DNA from: Paenibacillus sp. NAIST15-1
Lineage (GTDB): Bacteria > Bacillota > Bacilli > Paenibacillales > Paenibacillaceae
Assembly: GCF_001894745.1 (NCBI RefSeq)
Contig: NZ_BBYF01000006.1
Span: forward strand, 1 to 64,000
DNA: 64,000 nucleotides
Direction of reading: 5' to 3'
The position numbers and the translations under genes are program-made. Shown here piece after piece: positions 62,908 to 64,000 of the stretch; the first letter of the stretch is position 1; the number at the start of each line of letters is the position of its first letter. Below the pieces are notes generated by a model. It did not search any database and was not told the DNA's origin. It worked only from the letters and a program-made list of their open reading frames with translations.

Positions 62908-63081
62908 AACGGTTCTCAATCCTCTCGTCGTTATCTCTTGGCTGCCTCGCCCCGTCATTCTTAGGATACCCAGATCTACGGCGCACCAACCCAAATTGGC
63001 AGGAATGAGGTTGTGCTTCGCTGTACACGATAAAGATGGAGTGATTATGTTGACCATGTGACAGAAAGAAGGGATTGCTTC

Positions 63082-63891
63082 ATGCTACATCAACCGTCAT
63101 GTGCATCGCGATTGCGCCGAATGGTCGCTGGCATTATAGCTATTGCCATCGGGTGTACCGCTAATATTGGGGTCGGACATGCTGGACGTGCTGCCACCAC
63201 AAATGAGACAGCCGTATATCAGGAGTTAGCCGTGGACGCAATCCCCGAACCTTTTGCAGCATCTGTTCCACCCAATACAGAACCAATTGGATCCCTTCCG
63301 AGTCTTCCATTCTCTAAGCTGGTCTTAATTGATGCAGGACATGGGGGAATTGATGGAGGAACAACTCACGGCAATATCTTGGAGAAGGACATTAATTTAG
63401 CTATCGCTCAGAAGTTGTATCTTATGCTGAAATCGAGGGGCATTCCGGTCATTGTCAACCGAACCGGTGATTATGCGCTTAGCGATGATAACCGATGGTC
63501 GGCCACCCGCTCTAGACATCGCAAGGATCTTGCACAGCGTCGGCAGCTAAGTCAAGAACTCCCCGTATCCGTATTCATCAGCATTCATGTCAATTGGAAC
63601 AAAAACAAAGCTGCACGCGGCCCGATTGTGCTGCATCAGAAGGAAGGGCGAAGCCGAATGCTCGCTTGGTTTATACAACAATCATTGAATCCAATCTTTG
63701 CATCGCATAAGCAGCCAGAGCTCGGCCCTACTTATTATTTGCTCAAGCGGGTGGAGCAGCCAGCAGTGATTGTTGAGGCCGGGTTTATTAGCAACGATCG
63801 GGATCGTAAGCTGCTGACCGAACCACGAACTCAGACGCTCATTGCATCACGCATCTGTGATGCAGTTATGTTCTATCAATCCATGTTCTAA
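63082..63891 (+). CDS. N-acetylmuramoyl-L-alanine amidase (Amidase_3, CwlD-like)
   Basis: The 269-residue product has an N-terminal membrane/signal segment (about residues 14-33) and an Amidase_3 catalytic domain from residue ~78. Zinc ligands and catalytic Glu are in LIDAGHGGIDGG (His), EKDINLA (Glu), SIHVNW (His) and VEAGFISN (Glu). It cleaves the lactyl-amide bond between MurNAc and the peptide stem outside the membrane. Its size and single catalytic domain resemble CwlD of spore cortex muramic-lactam synthesis, but a general autolysin is possible. ATG at 63082 follows AGAAGGGA; a GTG at 63058 lacks a site. Confidence 0.88.
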   Translation: MLHQPSCASRLRRMVAGIIAIAIGCTANIGVGHAGRAATTNETAVYQELAVDAIPEPFAASVPPNTEPIGSLPSLPFSKLVLIDAGHGGIDGGTTHGNILEKDINLAIAQKLYLMLKSRGIPVIVNRTGDYALSDDNRWSATRSRHRKDLAQRRQLSQELPVSVFISIHVNWNKNKAARGPIVLHQKEGRSRMLAWFIQQSLNPIFASHKQPELGPTYYLLKRVEQPAVIVEAGFISNDRDRKLLTEPRTQTLIASRICDAVMFYQSMF

Positions 63892-64000
63892 TTGGGAAGA
63901 GCGCTCTCTTCATCTGTTCAAGCAAGGGGGCGCATTCCAGCGTCATATTACAATTAGGCTGTGCTTTGGGTTTCTTTAGGCATAAGGAGAGGAGCTTCGG
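63892..64000. other. Window end, no gene seen
   Basis: Only a 10-bp palindrome (AGAGCGCTCT near 63898-63907) is visible after the amidase stop. Nothing else can be supported. Confidence 0.4.

Overview
The window looks like chromosomal DNA of a spore-forming, S-layer-bearing Bacillota, most probably Paenibacillus or a close relative. The signs are a collagen-like Gly-Xaa-Thr surface/exosporium protein, a three-SLH-repeat secreted enzyme, YesM/YesN regulation of glycan genes, a YqhH-YqhG-YqzE gene neighbourhood, a SecA2-like ATPase and a B12-dependent ribonucleotide reductase. Strong AGGAGG-type ribosome binding sites are the rule, with frequent TTG and GTG starts. I saw no rRNA, tRNA, CRISPR array, prophage or intact insertion sequence.

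Layout. 1-9.4 kb: the 3' part of a collagen-like gene, a frameshifted glycosyltransferase, a GNAT enzyme, two tandem paralogous membrane proteins, a SecA2-like translocase, UDP-GlcNAc 2-epimerase and a cupin protein. 9.7-17.6 kb: small housekeeping and resistance-type genes (VOC protein, Eis-like acetyltransferase, APH-like kinase, YdeI-like protein, an ArsR regulator coupled to a serine beta-lactamase-family protein and divergent from a double GNAT gene, and a hydrolase). 17.8-20 kb: a GH112 galactosyl phosphorylase. 20.2-24.3 kb: a hydrolase and a YtrA-type GntR/ABC transporter operon.

25-48.4 kb is a large glycan-utilisation locus, almost entirely on the minus strand. It holds an importer (solute-binding lipoprotein and two permeases, no ATPase), a cell-wall-anchored PL8 lyase, a GH88 unsaturated glucuronyl hydrolase, GH95 and GH29 alpha-L-fucosidases, a DUF2264 protein, the complete KduI-KduD-KdgK-KdgA path from unsaturated uronate to pyruvate and glyceraldehyde-3-phosphate, and a YesMN two-component system. 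The likely flow is: PL8 cleaves a uronic-acid polymer at the surface, the ABC importer takes up unsaturated oligosaccharides, the fucosidases and GH88 trim them in the cytoplasm, and the Kdu/Kdg enzymes catabolise the uronate.

The strongest new observation is a shared promoter architecture. Seven minus-strand promoters carry a TTTTGAC-type half-site, mostly with a second half-site 20-22 bp away, at almost fixed distance (about 56-57 bp) from a -10 box. They precede the importer, the binding protein/PL8 unit, GH29-kdgK-kdgA, GH95, kduI-kduD, GH88-yesMN, and the GH112 gene that lies 5 kb outside the locus. This predicts one regulon, probably bound by the YesN-like AraC-family regulator, and adds galactosyl-hexosamine (or galactosyl-rhamnose) phosphorolysis to the pathway.

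48.6-54.7 kb: a secreted basic-secretory-protein-like gene, a membrane hydrolase, a TetR regulator, an internally deleted M29 aminopeptidase, an Asp23 protein and a decayed EamA transporter. A triple GTAC-containing element recurs at three places here. 54.7-64 kb: nrdJ with an NrdR box and long low-complexity linkers, divergent from a yqhH-yqhG pair, then a membrane-anchored protein of unknown role, yqzE and a cell-wall amidase.
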